Assembly (NCBI RefSeq): GCF_009177065.1
Contig: NZ_WEZF01000014.1
Span: 1 to 64,000, forward strand
Reading direction: 5' to 3'
DNA: 64,000 nt
DNA from: Tautonia marina
GTDB lineage: Bacteria > Planctomycetota > Planctomycetia > Isosphaerales > Isosphaeraceae
Positions 53,462 through 62,593 of the stretch are shown in pieces. The position numbers and the translations under genes were made by a program. Within the stretch, counting starts at the first letter, position 1, and the number at the start of each line of letters is the position of its first letter. The notes under the pieces were generated by a model. That model saw only the letters and a program-made list of their open reading frames with translations, was not told where the DNA came from and did no database searches.

Positions 53462-53791
53462 CCTGTCTGATCCCCTTTTTGAAGCGTCTTCTGAGCCGGA
53501 ATCCACGAAACCCGAACCAACCCAATGGGCCCCACGGCCCGCGGCCGATCTTCGGAGATACTCCCGTTCGGTCCTTCGGGTTTCAACGGCCGCGGCGGGG
53601 TTCTCGTCCGATCGGTTCCGAGAATTCCTCGAAAAACCGAAAGACCCGCCGCCTCGGGTGGTCAAGATTGGGGGGATCCGGTACGATCCGCCTCGATCTC
53701 GGGCCGTTTGCTTGCCCGAAGGCTGGATTGCGCCCTTTGCGGGGCGTCGGCCCGGCCAGCCCCGAACAACCCGATCCCGGAGGGACGCGGA
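53462..53791. other. 330-base divergent promoter region
   Basis: It lies between divergent genes (monooxygenase-like and TIGR03009). GGAGGG at about 53778 is the ribosome-binding site of the plus-strand gene. I see no clear promoter boxes, repeat or open frame of interest. Confidence 0.4.
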
Positions 53792-54796
53792 ATGCGACGG
53801 ATCGCTCCCCTGATCGTCGGCCTCCTCGCCGCACTCGGCCCGATGGCCGCGGCCAAGGGCCAGGCGACCCCCTCGAATCCAGGCCAGGCCCCCCGCCCCC
53901 AGACCCGAGCCGGCGCGAGCCAGACTCCCCCTGCCCCGGCCATCCCCGGCCCGGCCCGAGGCGCCACCTATGATCCCTCGGTCCAGCGGGCCTCCACCCC
54001 AGCCCCGGCTCAGGCCCCGGCCCAAACTCAGGCTCAGCCCGCCGCTCCCGAGCAGGCCCCGAGCGACCCCGAACTCGACGCCGTCCTCGCCCGCTGGGAG
54101 CAGACCAGCGGCAAGATCGAGACCCTCTACGCCACCTTCGAGCAGGTCGACGAGATGACCATCGTCGGCGACCGCAAGGTCTACAAGGGGGCCGCCTACC
54201 TCCGCCGGCCGAACCTCGTCGTTCTGCAACTGGAGAAGCAGACCGGCGACGAGGGGGAAGAAAAATTCGTCTTCGACCGCCGCATCCTCGCCAACGGCGG
54301 CGAGGTGGTCGAGTTTGACGGCCCGCTCCGCCAGATCACCATCTTCCCCCTGCCCAAGGACGCCCAGCAGCGCGCCCTCGAAGAAGGCCCCCTGCCCTTC
54401 CTCTTTCGCATGAACATCGAGGACTTCAAGCGCCGCTACCGCGCCAACCTCATGCCGCCGAACCAGGAAGGCACCCACCGGATCGCCATCTACCCCAAGA
54501 TCGCCGCCGACCGCGACGCCTTCTCCGTCGCCGTCCTGATCCTCGACGCCAAGACCCTCCAGCCGAAGAGCATCCACACCCTCGCCCCCAACGGCAAGGA
54601 CAAGCAGAACTATTACATCAAGGAACTCAAAGCCAACGTCGCCATCAAGCCCGAGCTGTTCGTCTGGGACTCCGCCAAGGCCCAGCAGGCCCAGAAAGAC
54701 GGCTGGCGGATCGTCCGCAACCCCGACCAGCCCGTCGTCCAGCCCCCTCCCAACGAAATCGGCCGCCAGGACGGGCTCGAACCCATCCCCCGCTAA
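53792..54796 (+). CDS. TIGR03009 domain-containing exported protein
   Basis: A 334-residue protein with a signal peptide (about 1-22), a Pro/Ala/Gln-rich segment (about 24-90) and a conserved C-terminal domain beginning 'LDAVLARWEQTSGKIETLYATFEQVDEM'. This matches the planctomycete-specific TIGR03009 family, whose fold resembles LolA-type lipoprotein carriers in my judgement. Further landmarks are 'GAAYLRRPNLVVLQLE', 'DRRILANGGEVVEFDG' and 'IAIYPKIAADRDAFSVAVLILDAKTL'. Function unknown. GGAGGG precedes the ATG by eight bases. Confidence 0.88.
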   Translation: MRRIAPLIVGLLAALGPMAAAKGQATPSNPGQAPRPQTRAGASQTPPAPAIPGPARGATYDPSVQRASTPAPAQAPAQTQAQPAAPEQAPSDPELDAVLARWEQTSGKIETLYATFEQVDEMTIVGDRKVYKGAAYLRRPNLVVLQLEKQTGDEGEEKFVFDRRILANGGEVVEFDGPLRQITIFPLPKDAQQRALEEGPLPFLFRMNIEDFKRRYRANLMPPNQEGTHRIAIYPKIAADRDAFSVAVLILDAKTLQPKSIHTLAPNGKDKQNYYIKELKANVAIKPELFVWDSAKAQQAQKDGWRIVRNPDQPVVQPPPNEIGRQDGLEPIPR

Positions 54797-54829
54797 AGGC
54801 AATGCCGCAGAGGCACTTCACATGAACAA

Positions 54830-54860
54830 GGGGTGGCCGGGGTCGTGACAACCCCGGACG
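54830..54860. repeat. Fragment of a family E element
   Basis: GGGGTGGCCGGGGTCGTGAC followed by AACCCCGGACGG resembles the left end of the family E elements, with a local GGGGT...ACCCC stem. It lies just after the TIGR03009 gene. Confidence 0.5.
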
Positions 54861-54970
54861 GACCGATGCCGATGCGATGGCCCCTCGCCACTGACGCCCC
54901 GGTTGCAAGCCTTTACGCCGCCGGGGGCATCCACCGATTCCTTTGAGATCAGGACAGGCGACGGAGGGCC

Positions 54971-55546
54971 TTGGAATTGATCGTCGCCGTCGAGAGCCGC
55001 CGCAAGAAGCTCGCAACCGTCGAGGCTCAATGGCCCGGGGCTGTCATCATCGACGTGACCTCCAAGGGGGTCGAACCCTGGGTCCGGTTCAGCCCCTTCT
55101 ATCCACATGGCGGCATCCCGATCCCGAACTCCGGGTCCCAGACGGCCCAGTCGGTCGAAGGATTGTGGCAGGGGTTGAAGGTCTTCGAGCGAGAGGACAT
55201 CGACCCCGGCAAGTGGGCCATCACCCGCATGTCAGGAATCAAGCGCGGGGGCGCCAGGCGAGGAGCGGTGCTCGGCCACCGCTTCGGCGTCGAGGGCGAC
55301 ACGCTCCTCGACTACCTCAGCGCTCGCCTGCGCATTTATTTGCCAGCCTACCGATGGGTGCTTGAGCACCGCCTGGCGGCCGAGGTCGAACAGTTGAGGC
55401 GGCTCGCCGCCGATCGCCCCTTGGTGCTCCTCGACTACGAAACCAACGCGGATGTCGAGGACCTCTCCCGCCCTCTCTCGCATGCCGCCCTGATCAAGGA
55501 CCATCTCCAGGGGTGCTGGCCCGCCCCCCGGACCGCGGAGCCCTGA
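54971..55546 (+). CDS. DUF6939 family protein
   Basis: A 191-residue protein whose central motif 'DVTSKGVEPWVRFSPFYPHGGIPIPNSG' and following 'SQTAQSVEGLWQGLKVF' match the DUF6939 family as I know it; also 'YLPAYRWVLEHRLAAEVEQLRRLA'. No membrane segment or signal. Function unknown. It starts at a TTG with GGAGGG upstream at ideal distance; no better ATG is available. Confidence 0.8.
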   Translation: MELIVAVESRRKKLATVEAQWPGAVIIDVTSKGVEPWVRFSPFYPHGGIPIPNSGSQTAQSVEGLWQGLKVFEREDIDPGKWAITRMSGIKRGGARRGAVLGHRFGVEGDTLLDYLSARLRIYLPAYRWVLEHRLAAEVEQLRRLAADRPLVLLDYETNADVEDLSRPLSHAALIKDHLQGCWPAPRTAEP

Positions 55547-55577
55547 TCCCCGGCCGCCCGGCGCCGACCAATCCCGA

Positions 55578-57212
55578 TCACCCCACCTCCCGCACCGCCC
55601 CCTCGCGCCTCAAATCAGCCCGACCCATCAGTGACCCGTCGGCCCCGGCCATCACCAGCTTCACCCCGCCGAAATACATGTCCGGGTGATCAAACGCGCG
55701 CACCTCGAAGAACGGTTCGAGCAACGACGTGTCGAATCCCGGCTCGCTTCGGGCGATCGGCCGCCCACCCTCGGCCGACGGTTCAACGTGCAACCGAGGC
55801 GCCGCCACCGCATCCCCCGGTTCCAGCCCCTCGAACGCCATCCACGCCCACGTCTGCGCCAGGGCCGTCGTGATTCGAGACGCCCCCGGCGTCCCAAACG
55901 CCAGCCTCCTGCCGTCGTCGGCCAGCGCCACCGTCGGCGCCATGTTCGAGACGATCCGCGCTCCCGGCGCCAGGGCCAAAAATCCCCCCGGATTCAGCTC
56001 CGGCTCTCCCAACGCGTTATTACAGGTGATCCCCGTCCCCGGAATGTTGATCCCCGCGTCGTAGCCGTTGCTCATCGCGATCGAGACAAGACTGCCGTCT
56101 CCCGTCGCCACGCTCAGTTGCGTCGTGCCGGGGCTGGAAAGCCTCGGAAGCCACGGCAAGAGCCCCGTCTCCTCCAGCAGCGACCGCGCCATCGCCTCAT
56201 CAAAATCACCCGATTCGATCACATCCGCGCGCAATTCCAGCAACGTCCGCTGCGCCCTGGCGATCACCAACGCCCGCTCGCCGTGCGACGTCTCGCTTGG
56301 CCAGGCCCGATCGAGCCAGCCGATCAAGACCCCCAGCGCCGCCCCCCCGATGCTCGGCGGCGGGTTCAGGTCCAGCGTCCACCCGCGCGACCGCAGCATC
56401 AACGGCCGCCTCACCTCCGCGCGGTACGATTGCAGGTCCTTTCGCGCGATCAGGCCCCCGTAGTCCTGCATCTCCCGTACGATCGCCTCGGCAATGTCCC
56501 CCTCATACACCGACCGCGCCCCTTCCCGGGCGATCGCCTCCATCGTCCTGGCCATCCCCGGCAATCGGAACGGACTCCCCGGCGCCGCCGGGTTCCGACC
56601 GTCCGGGAAGTAGGTCCGCAAACACTCCTCTTGCCTCACATACGACCCCGGCCCGACCCTCGCCAGGTAGTCGCTCATCGTCTTGCTCGCCGGCCATCCC
56701 GACCGTGCCAGCTCGATGCTCGGCGCCACCAGCTCGGCCCACGGCAACCTTCCGTGCCGCTTCCAGAGCGTCTCCAGCATCGCCGGCACGCCCGGCACCG
56801 CCACCGTCCCCCGGCCGATCTTGATCGCAATCCCGCTCCCGTACGGCAGCAGGTAATCGACCACGTCCAGCTCCTCGCCCGACCTCCTGCACGTCGGATC
56901 GAGCCCCGGCACCGTGTGCGCCCCGTCGATCAGCTCGGCCGCTTTCCCCTTCGTCGCCACCATCGCGAACCCCGAGCCGCTGAGCGAACACATCAACGCC
57001 TCGGTCATCGTCGCCACCAGAGCCGCCCCCACGGCAATATCGGCGGCGTTCCCCCCCTCCTCGGCGATCCTCGCCCCCGCCTCCGCCGTCGTGGGCGAAT
57101 CCGCCGCAATCACCGCTCGTGTCGATCCTGGCATAACCGCTGGCTCAGGCCCTGGTCCGCACACCCTCGGCCGACCCCCTCCAATCCGGGCCGACCCACC
57201 CTCGCCCTTCAT
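55578..57212 (-). CDS. Gamma-glutamyltransferase family protein
   Basis: A 544-residue Ntn-hydrolase of the GGT family: 'AADSPTTAEAGARIAEEGGNAADIAVGAALV' near the N-terminus, 'DYGGLIARKDLQSYRAEVR' in the large subunit and the autoprocessing site 'SSPGTTQLSVATGDGSLVSIAMSNG', where the first Thr of TTQLSV would be the nucleophile of the small subunit, plus 'LGEPELNPGGFLALAPGARIVSNMAPTVAL'. A clear signal peptide is absent, so the protein may be cytosolic. The start is 57212, or the ATG at 57134 if the 26-residue Gly/Arg/Pro-rich extension is not translated. Confidence 0.88.
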   Translation of the reverse strand: MKGEGGSARIGGGRPRVCGPGPEPAVMPGSTRAVIAADSPTTAEAGARIAEEGGNAADIAVGAALVATMTEALMCSLSGSGFAMVATKGKAAELIDGAHTVPGLDPTCRRSGEELDVVDYLLPYGSGIAIKIGRGTVAVPGVPAMLETLWKRHGRLPWAELVAPSIELARSGWPASKTMSDYLARVGPGSYVRQEECLRTYFPDGRNPAAPGSPFRLPGMARTMEAIAREGARSVYEGDIAEAIVREMQDYGGLIARKDLQSYRAEVRRPLMLRSRGWTLDLNPPPSIGGAALGVLIGWLDRAWPSETSHGERALVIARAQRTLLELRADVIESGDFDEAMARSLLEETGLLPWLPRLSSPGTTQLSVATGDGSLVSIAMSNGYDAGINIPGTGITCNNALGEPELNPGGFLALAPGARIVSNMAPTVALADDGRRLAFGTPGASRITTALAQTWAWMAFEGLEPGDAVAAPRLHVEPSAEGGRPIARSEPGFDTSLLEPFFEVRAFDHPDMYFGGVKLVMAGADGSLMGRADLRREGAVREVG

Positions 57213-57276
57213 TCTATCCCAATCCCTGTGCGGACCCTACGAGGCTGGGTGGCCAGATCGACCTTCGCGCCGGGTG

Positions 57277-57306
57277 CCCCGGGTTCCGCGCACGCGGACC
57301 CCGGGC
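57277..57306. terminator. Strong hairpin between the zinc-ribbon and gamma-glutamyltransferase genes
   Basis: CCCCGGGTTCCGCG and CGCGGACCCCGGGC pair with one mismatch over a 2-base loop. It lies 54 bases after the stop of the minus-strand zinc-ribbon gene and before the next gene, a position suited to termination or processing. GGGTGGCC motifs at both sides (57247 and 57323) suggest it is the core of a palindromic element. Confidence 0.5.
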
Positions 57307-57360
57307 GGACCTGCGGGTGGCCCCGTCATCACGAATGGCCATCTTCACTGCAACGCGGTC

Positions 57361-57633
57361 TCAGGCGTCCTCAGCGCCGGCCCAGCGTTCCATCTGCTCT
57401 CGGATCCGGCGCTGCTCGGCGCTTTCCGGCGGTTCCACGGCCGCGGAGCCCGAATCCGATCGAGGCGATCGGCTCAAGCGTCTCGGCGGGTCCTCGACCA
57501 GGCCATACGCGCCGGCCGGCTCGACGAAGAAGGGGAGCTTGCACTTCGGGCAGGTCATCGTCGAGCCCATCACGGTCTCGTCCACCTGCAACGTCACGCC
57601 GCACTCCGAGCATTCCACATCCACGATGGCCAT
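57361..57633 (-). CDS. Zinc-ribbon small protein
   Basis: A 90-residue protein with two CxxC knuckles, 'VECSECGVTLQVDETVMGSTMTCPKCKLPFFVE' (Cys at 8, 11, 28 and 31), i.e. a zinc ribbon of the MJ0042/YgiT-like kind, followed by a charged Pro/Ser/Arg tail ending 'RIREQMERWAGAEDA'. Function unknown. A possible start is the ATG at 57633, with GAGAGAGGC upstream on the minus strand. Confidence 0.8.
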   Translation of the reverse strand: MAIVDVECSECGVTLQVDETVMGSTMTCPKCKLPFFVEPAGAYGLVEDPPRRLSRSPRSDSGSAAVEPPESAEQRRIREQMERWAGAEDA

Positions 57634-57997
57634 GATGAGCCTCTCTCGATCGTTCGCATCCCGAGACGGTGAGTCCCCGCGTCCGATCCAGAAGGCACCA
57701 CGCCTCGGAACACCTCGGGCGATCGGCAGGCCGCCGTCCTCTCCTGACGATGAACGACACCAGCCCCCGCTGTCAACAGGTCAGATCAAGATTCATCGAA
57801 GAAAGAACCGCGATACCTTCCGCTCCGGCGCTTCTTCCACCCATGCGGTGCCTCTTCGCGTGAAGCCTTGGCCGGGTGATTTCCGCTGGTTTGCCGCGTG
57901 CCATTCCCACGTCCACCTGGGCATGCCCCATTCGCCTGCCGCTCGATCATGGCCACGTCTTCGTGGCCATACCACCCCTCAAAGAGAGAGGTCACTC
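57634..57997. other. 364-base intergenic region with a hairpin repeat
   Basis: It holds ATGGCCACG-TCTT-CGTGGCCAT (57949-57970), followed by ACCACCC. The same half-sequence (GACATGGCCATACCAC) recurs at about 60788-60803. Together the two copies bracket the restriction-modification genes. No gene is recognised. Confidence 0.5.
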
Positions 57998-58912
57998 CTA
58001 AGGTCTAGTTTTCTCAATCCAATCAAGCATGGCATTAAGACTGTGGGCCCAGAAGATTGTGAGGCCACGTCGCTGCGCTTCTTCTAGTTTCTGAAGCTTG
58101 TAGACGCCGCTGATGACTGCGGTGGACACGACCTGCGTTTCACCAAAGTCTTTACGCCATACCTCTGCTTTCACGGCAGCATCATTGTTGAGACGCTTGA
58201 CGGAGTTGAGCGCGGAGTTGGATACCTTGCATTCGAGCGGCATGACGCGATGGTCCCATAGACGAATTACGAAATCCGCCTTCCGTGTGCCGAGTTCGCT
58301 TTCGCCACAGAACTCGCCGAGCCCCGGCGCAAGCGGCAGCGTGGGGATTGCCCGCGTCGGTACCTTCTTGAAACCAACACCCAGCATGGCATCTTCTACT
58401 CGCTGCTCCTGTGCGCTTTTCCCTTCGTGCCGACGCGCGGTCCCGAGCCGCTGCGTCGCTATGAGAGCCGCAGATGCCAATACTGCCGCACCTCGTTCAG
58501 CTTCCGTAGCCTCGCGATCATCCGCTACCCACGGAAACCGCCTTCGATCGAGGGCAATGAGGATGAGTTCCACTACACGGTTAACTAACTCCGGATCCTG
58601 TTGGAGGCCTTTCTTGCTCAGCGACGTTGTCTCGGCGACCGTCTTGAGGTCATCAGTTGATATGGGAGGGCCGGCGAGGTAGCGGAATGCCTCGTGAAGC
58701 TTCTTGTCAGTGAGAACCTGAAGCCCGTTTTCGCGTAGCTGTGTAAGATCTACGGTCTGTTCGAGAAGGTCCTCAAAGAATCCTTGATATTCATCAAAGA
58801 CTTCGAGGTATGCTTCCAACGGCTCCCGTAGTCGCTCACGTCGGAAGATTGAGATGGCTATCTGCCGATCTCTCTCAAATTCCTCGGTGGTCCACCGGGG
58901 CGGATCGATCAT
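57998..58912 (-). CDS. XamI-type type II restriction endonuclease
   Basis: A 304-residue protein that matches the XamI family (RE_XamI): 'MIDPPRWTTEEFERDRQIAISIFR', 'EPLEAYLEVFDEYQGFFEDLLEQTVDLTQL', and the catalytic PD-(D/E)xK core 'RKADFVIRLWDHRVMPLECKVSNSALNSVKRLN' (Asp in ADFVI and Glu/Lys in ECK). XamI cuts GTCGAC, so the same site is likely here. The start overlaps the stop of the methylase gene by four bases. Both genes are clearly AT-richer than the rest of the window, indicating transfer. Confidence 0.9.
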   Translation of the reverse strand: MIDPPRWTTEEFERDRQIAISIFRRERLREPLEAYLEVFDEYQGFFEDLLEQTVDLTQLRENGLQVLTDKKLHEAFRYLAGPPISTDDLKTVAETTSLSKKGLQQDPELVNRVVELILIALDRRRFPWVADDREATEAERGAAVLASAALIATQRLGTARRHEGKSAQEQRVEDAMLGVGFKKVPTRAIPTLPLAPGLGEFCGESELGTRKADFVIRLWDHRVMPLECKVSNSALNSVKRLNNDAAVKAEVWRKDFGETQVVSTAVISGVYKLQKLEEAQRRGLTIFWAHSLNAMLDWIEKTRP

Positions 58913-60570
58913 GTCGCACCTTGCGAGAGAATATCCAGACCGGGAACAAGAAGACGTTCCATTTCCCGGGGCTCGAATTTCGTTAGTCCACCTGCGTAAG
59001 TGCGTCCCTCATTCGTGTTTACGGCGCCTGACAGGTAATCTACAAGGTTTTGCAGAATGCAGTCACTCAGAATTTCTCTTGGGTAGAGACCATGCGCGAT
59101 ATTGATGTGCCGTGCCTCTGCACGGTTCCGCACGAACGCAGGGGGTCGGCGGGCCATATACGTAGCGAGTATCGGGGCAGGCTGTCTCAGCCCTACCGAC
59201 CACCATGCGCGGCGATTGGTCGCAATGTATGTCTGATGCGCGCCGAGTTTTTTTGCACGGTCGAGGAAACGATCAATCTCTCGTCGCACTGGCGTATCAA
59301 AGACATCTAGATCCACGGGTAGGTCTATAACTCGTCGCAATATCGAAGCATCTTCCAGCACTTTTCCTGCAAGAAAGAGCTCGCGTGCCTTAGTAATGGA
59401 TGGAAAGAGGACCGACGATGGAAGACCCTTACTTAACGGACCCTCGATCCAGACTTTGTTTGCGCCGGTAACCTGGCCACGATGAACGCGGAAGACCTCG
59501 CCTAGTTCGACGTATCCTGCCGGACCCCTACGGACTCGGCGAGTGAGGTGCGACCAGCGGACCTCGGTCTCTAGCCGCTCTCGCCGAACCACGCGCTCGT
59601 CGCCGCTGAGTTGCAGATCGTCCAGCAACTCGACTCGTTTCATGCGAATCTGCTTCGGTTGGCTCCCGATCTTAAAGGTGGTGATAGCCGCCGTCGTGGC
59701 GGCATCAGGGAAAGGCAGAGCAGTCGGCTCGATAACGACGATCCGTTGCCCGCCGAGGGGGCCGATGAATAGGTCGCGAACGAGACTGCCATAGTTGACA
59801 TCGAGCCACTCCGCTGCGGTAATAAACGCGCCAAAATCGCCTGGTGCTGCTTTCGCAACCGTTGCGAGGAAGAAGTGAACATGCAGCCCAGCAAGCTGAC
59901 TCGCTGAGAGAGTTAAGCGGGACGCTTCCTCGATAAGCCATCGCTTCCATTGGGAGCCAATTAGGTGGTGGCGAACATATGGTGGGTTGCCAATATACAG
60001 TGTCTTGCCGTTAATCGACGAAATTGGGACACTGCGAAAGTCACCTAGGATGACCTTTGATCGGTGGGCGAACCCCGCCACTGACAGATTCGCCCTAGCG
60101 ATGACGGCGGACAGGGGATCCACCTCGATACCAAGAATCGTTGCATCACGGAATCTTCTCCCAGCGGCAAGGGCAAAACGGGCGGATCCGATGCCGGGAT
60201 CAATGACACGTTCAGGAGTTGCAAACTGCTCTGCCCAATCAACCATAGCCGTGGTAATTGGCTGAGGAGTGAAAATGGCACCAGTTTTCCGGCGTTCTAC
60301 AGGTGGGCGGAGCCTGCAGAACGCTTCTCCGAGCGGATCGAAACCGGCGAGTATTTGTTCCTGGATTCGATCCCGAAGTGAAGGTGGAACAGTCGGTAGA
60401 TTGGCCGTGAAGTGCTCTTCCTCAGAAGACCAGCCTGCGACTTCCCGAGCCCCAAGAGCCATTGCAATGGCCAAGAGGCCCCGCTCCGACGGCTGCTCGG
60501 AGAATTCGGTTGCGAGCACGTCAGTCTCGGCAATATTGGTAAAAAGGCTCAGTTGCCGAGGCTTCCTCAT
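58909..60570 (-). CDS. N6-adenine DNA methyltransferase of the XamI-type system
   Basis: A 553-residue gamma-class-like methylase. An N-terminal helical part leads to 'RRKTGAIFTPQPITTAMVDWA', SAM motif I 'VIDPGIGSARFALAAGRRF', 'IEVDPLSAVIARANLS' and the catalytic motif IV NPPY in 'KTLYIGNPPYVRHHL'. The C-terminal 200 residues are probably the target recognition domain. It should methylate adenine in the site cut by the downstream nuclease (GTCGAC by analogy with XamI), protecting the host. It is the first gene of the pair, so protection is made before cutting. The start is the ATG at 60570. Confidence 0.9.
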   Translation of the reverse strand: MRKPRQLSLFTNIAETDVLATEFSEQPSERGLLAIAMALGAREVAGWSSEEEHFTANLPTVPPSLRDRIQEQILAGFDPLGEAFCRLRPPVERRKTGAIFTPQPITTAMVDWAEQFATPERVIDPGIGSARFALAAGRRFRDATILGIEVDPLSAVIARANLSVAGFAHRSKVILGDFRSVPISSINGKTLYIGNPPYVRHHLIGSQWKRWLIEEASRLTLSASQLAGLHVHFFLATVAKAAPGDFGAFITAAEWLDVNYGSLVRDLFIGPLGGQRIVVIEPTALPFPDAATTAAITTFKIGSQPKQIRMKRVELLDDLQLSGDERVVRRERLETEVRWSHLTRRVRRGPAGYVELGEVFRVHRGQVTGANKVWIEGPLSKGLPSSVLFPSITKARELFLAGKVLEDASILRRVIDLPVDLDVFDTPVRREIDRFLDRAKKLGAHQTYIATNRRAWWSVGLRQPAPILATYMARRPPAFVRNRAEARHINIAHGLYPREILSDCILQNLVDYLSGAVNTNEGRTYAGGLTKFEPREMERLLVPGLDILSQGAT

Positions 60571-60722
60571 GTCTTCAGCCTACCTTTGCCGTCCGTTTCA
60601 ACAAGATCACTCCTTCCAGCAGATCTCCTGGAGAATACCGGCCGCAGCCTATCAGGACCACCCTAGGGGCCTGTGTGAATCGATCGCTCTATTTTGCAAT
60701 ACGAACGGCAGGCAAGCAAGCT

Positions 60723-60762
60723 GCTGGGAGCATGCCCACGAAGCTGCGGGCATGCTCCCAGC
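60723..60762. repeat. Perfect hairpin, 15 bp stem
   Basis: GCTGGGAGCATGCCC (60723-60737) and GGGCATGCTCCCAGC (60748-60762) are exact complements over a 10-base loop. It lies between the R-M genes and the conserved leader of the TGPK gene. A related GGGAGCA occurs again at 61016. Confidence 0.7.
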
Positions 60763-60877
60763 CCCTCCTTCCTCCGAGGATGGTCACGCGGACATGGCCA
60801 TACCACTCGGCCATTGCCAGTAAGGAATGCCTCTCCCACACCTCAACAAAAACGCCTGATCGCCCAGCTACTCTCAC

Positions 60878-60990
60878 GGAAAAACGCAATAAAGCCTCGC
60901 CGTTTTCCAGATGCTATCAAATAAGTCGCGCGGTCCTCGCCCTGCCGAAACCCACCGTGGGGCCGCTCGCCCGATGGATTCGAATGGCGC
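60878..60990 (+). promoter_or_regulatory. Conserved upstream block of TGPK-family gene, copy 2
   Basis: GAAAAACGCAATAAAGCCTC followed by GCCGTTTTCCAGATGCTATC, then CGGTCC and GGGCCGC, in the same order as the block upstream of copy 1 (12185-12300). It may be a promoter, leader RNA or the boundary of a mobile unit. Confidence 0.5.
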
Positions 60991-61029
60991 ACCTCTTGTG
61001 TCTCGCTCACCTTCTGGGAGCACGCTCCA

Positions 61030-62166
61030 ATGGCCCACACCACCCTGAAGCAGACGATCGCCAACCGCCTGAACGCCCTCCTGTCCACCGGCCCGAAGAC
61101 GATCGAGGGCAAGGCCCGATCGAGCCGGAACGCCCGGACGCACGGTCTCTCGAAACTTGGGACGCACCTCTGCGCCGACATGGTCGAGGCGATCGAAACG
61201 CGCAAGGCCCAGTGGCGCAACGATTACCGGCCCGAGGGGTCGGCGCAGGAATGGTTCTTCGAACGCCTCGTGGCCGAATCCGTCCGCCTCGATTGCTGCG
61301 ACGATCGCATCCGAGCCGCCCGCGCCGAACGCTCCGCCCGCGCCGCCGAAAGCTGGGACGACGACCGCGCCGCCGAGATCGCCTCCCTCGCCGCGCGGCT
61401 CGCCACGCATCCCGATCGCATTCAACCCATCTTGCTTCAGAGCAAGCATGGGGTCCTCTGGCTCCTGGAGCGGTGGGACGAGGTCCTCGACTCCCTCAAC
61501 CGTCACGAAGGCTGGACCCGAGACACCTGGAACCTCGCCCTCGACCTGCTCGGTGTCTCGACCGCGGCGCGCGACGGTTCCGGCCCCTGGGACCTCGACC
61601 CCGAGGATAAGACCGAAGCCCCCGGCCTCGACCTCGTGGCCCGATCGACCGCCGCCCTCCGTGAGCGCCTCGACGCCTACCTCCACGCCCGAGACGAGCG
61701 CGCCCAGACCGACGCCGCGCTCGGCCTCGACGCCGACGATCCCCCCGCCATCCGCCTCCTCGAACGCTACGCCGCCGACGCACGTCGCCAGTTCTCCAAA
61801 AATCTCAACGAGTTGCGCCGCCTGCAATCCCTCGCCTCCCGACCCGCCCCCGCCGTCCCGAGCCTTCCCCCCGGCCCTCGACCGTCCCGATCCCCCTCCG
61901 TTGACCGCACCGCTCCCGATCGCCCCCCCGCGCCCATCGAAGCCATCGCCGATTCCCCCCCCTTGCGAAACGAAGCCGATGCCCCCGGATCCCCCTTGCG
62001 AAACGAACCCGTCGCCGGATCGTCCCCCTTGCGAAACGAAGCCGATGCCCCCAGCAATCGCCCCGCGATCACCCCTGGCCGCCCCTTGATCTCCCTGCCG
62101 GCCGCCTCCCCTCGGGAGAACCGCCGCGCCCGACGCGCTCGGGCCGCCGCCGCGCGACGGTCGTGA
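61030..62166 (+). CDS. Conserved planctomycete protein of the TGPKTxEGKxRS family, copy 2
   Basis: A 378-residue paralogue of 11077-12150. It has 'NRLNALLSTGPKTIEGKARS' then 'NARTHGLS', the helical middle with 'ILLQSKHGVLWLLERWDEVLDSL' and 'RLLERYAADARRQFSKNLNELRRLQ', and a C-terminus with three LRNE(A/P) units (for example PLRNEADAPGS) encoded by near-identical CCCTTGCGAAACGAA repeats. It ends in a basic Arg/Ala tail like copy 1. No catalytic motif is visible and the function is unknown. The start at ATG 61030 follows the conserved upstream block. Confidence 0.75.
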   Translation: MAHTTLKQTIANRLNALLSTGPKTIEGKARSSRNARTHGLSKLGTHLCADMVEAIETRKAQWRNDYRPEGSAQEWFFERLVAESVRLDCCDDRIRAARAERSARAAESWDDDRAAEIASLAARLATHPDRIQPILLQSKHGVLWLLERWDEVLDSLNRHEGWTRDTWNLALDLLGVSTAARDGSGPWDLDPEDKTEAPGLDLVARSTAALRERLDAYLHARDERAQTDAALGLDADDPPAIRLLERYAADARRQFSKNLNELRRLQSLASRPAPAVPSLPPGPRPSRSPSVDRTAPDRPPAPIEAIADSPPLRNEADAPGSPLRNEPVAGSSPLRNEADAPSNRPAITPGRPLISLPAASPRENRRARRARAAAARRS

Positions 62167-62593
62167 GGTCCGTCGATTCGTCCCTCCGTCGTATCGTTTC
62201 CACCCTCAACGGATGCGTTGTGGGTGGCCCCGGTTGCTCGCCAACCGGGGTCGCGGAGCGACGAGAGGTCTCAGTGCGGCCTTCCGTTGCCTCTTTCGGC
62301 TGCGCCGCCCCGGTTGGCGAGCAACCGGGACCACCCAAGACAAGGAGCGGCGCATCAGTTGAGGTTGGAAGCCGTACTCCTGCGGCAACGTCTTCGCGGT
62401 TGCGACGAATCCTCTCTGGGAAGGGGGGATCGGATCGGCCCCGTTCGCCTGTGCCTTCGTCGTGTCCGCTTCATTCTTCGCCAACGGACGAGGGATTCAT
62501 TGCGTGATTCTTGCAATCACGTTCAGGGCTGTGTATACGTCTGGAGCGGCTCACGTCACCGTCCCATCCAGGCCCGATTCGGGAGTCTCCGAG
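62167..62593. other. 427-base intergenic region with a repeat element
   Basis: It contains the third family F element (62222-62336). The remainder up to the YIP1 gene shows no gene or hairpin I can support; GAGATGG at 62591 is at the start codon. Confidence 0.5.
62222..62336 (+). repeat. Family F palindromic element, copy 3
   Basis: GGTGGCCCCGGTTGCTCGCC at the left and GGCGAGCAACCGGGACCACC at the right, 115 bp overall, almost identical to 47292-47406 and 47483-47597 and in the same orientation. The ends form a 19-20 bp stem with one mismatch. Confidence 0.8.

Larger units (their letters stand above)
60571..61029. other. 459-base intergenic region with a hairpin and conserved leader
   Basis: It carries a 15 bp perfect hairpin (60723-60762) and a GACATGGCCATACCAC segment related to 57949. 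The block at 60878-60990 is shared with the upstream region of copy 1 of the TGPK gene. Both are listed separately. No gene is recognised. Confidence 0.5.

Noticed and set aside
55686-57635. Long plus-strand open frame opposite gamma-glutamyltransferase
   Set aside because: It is composed of Arg/Pro/His-rich shadow sequence, while the minus strand has clear GGT motifs.
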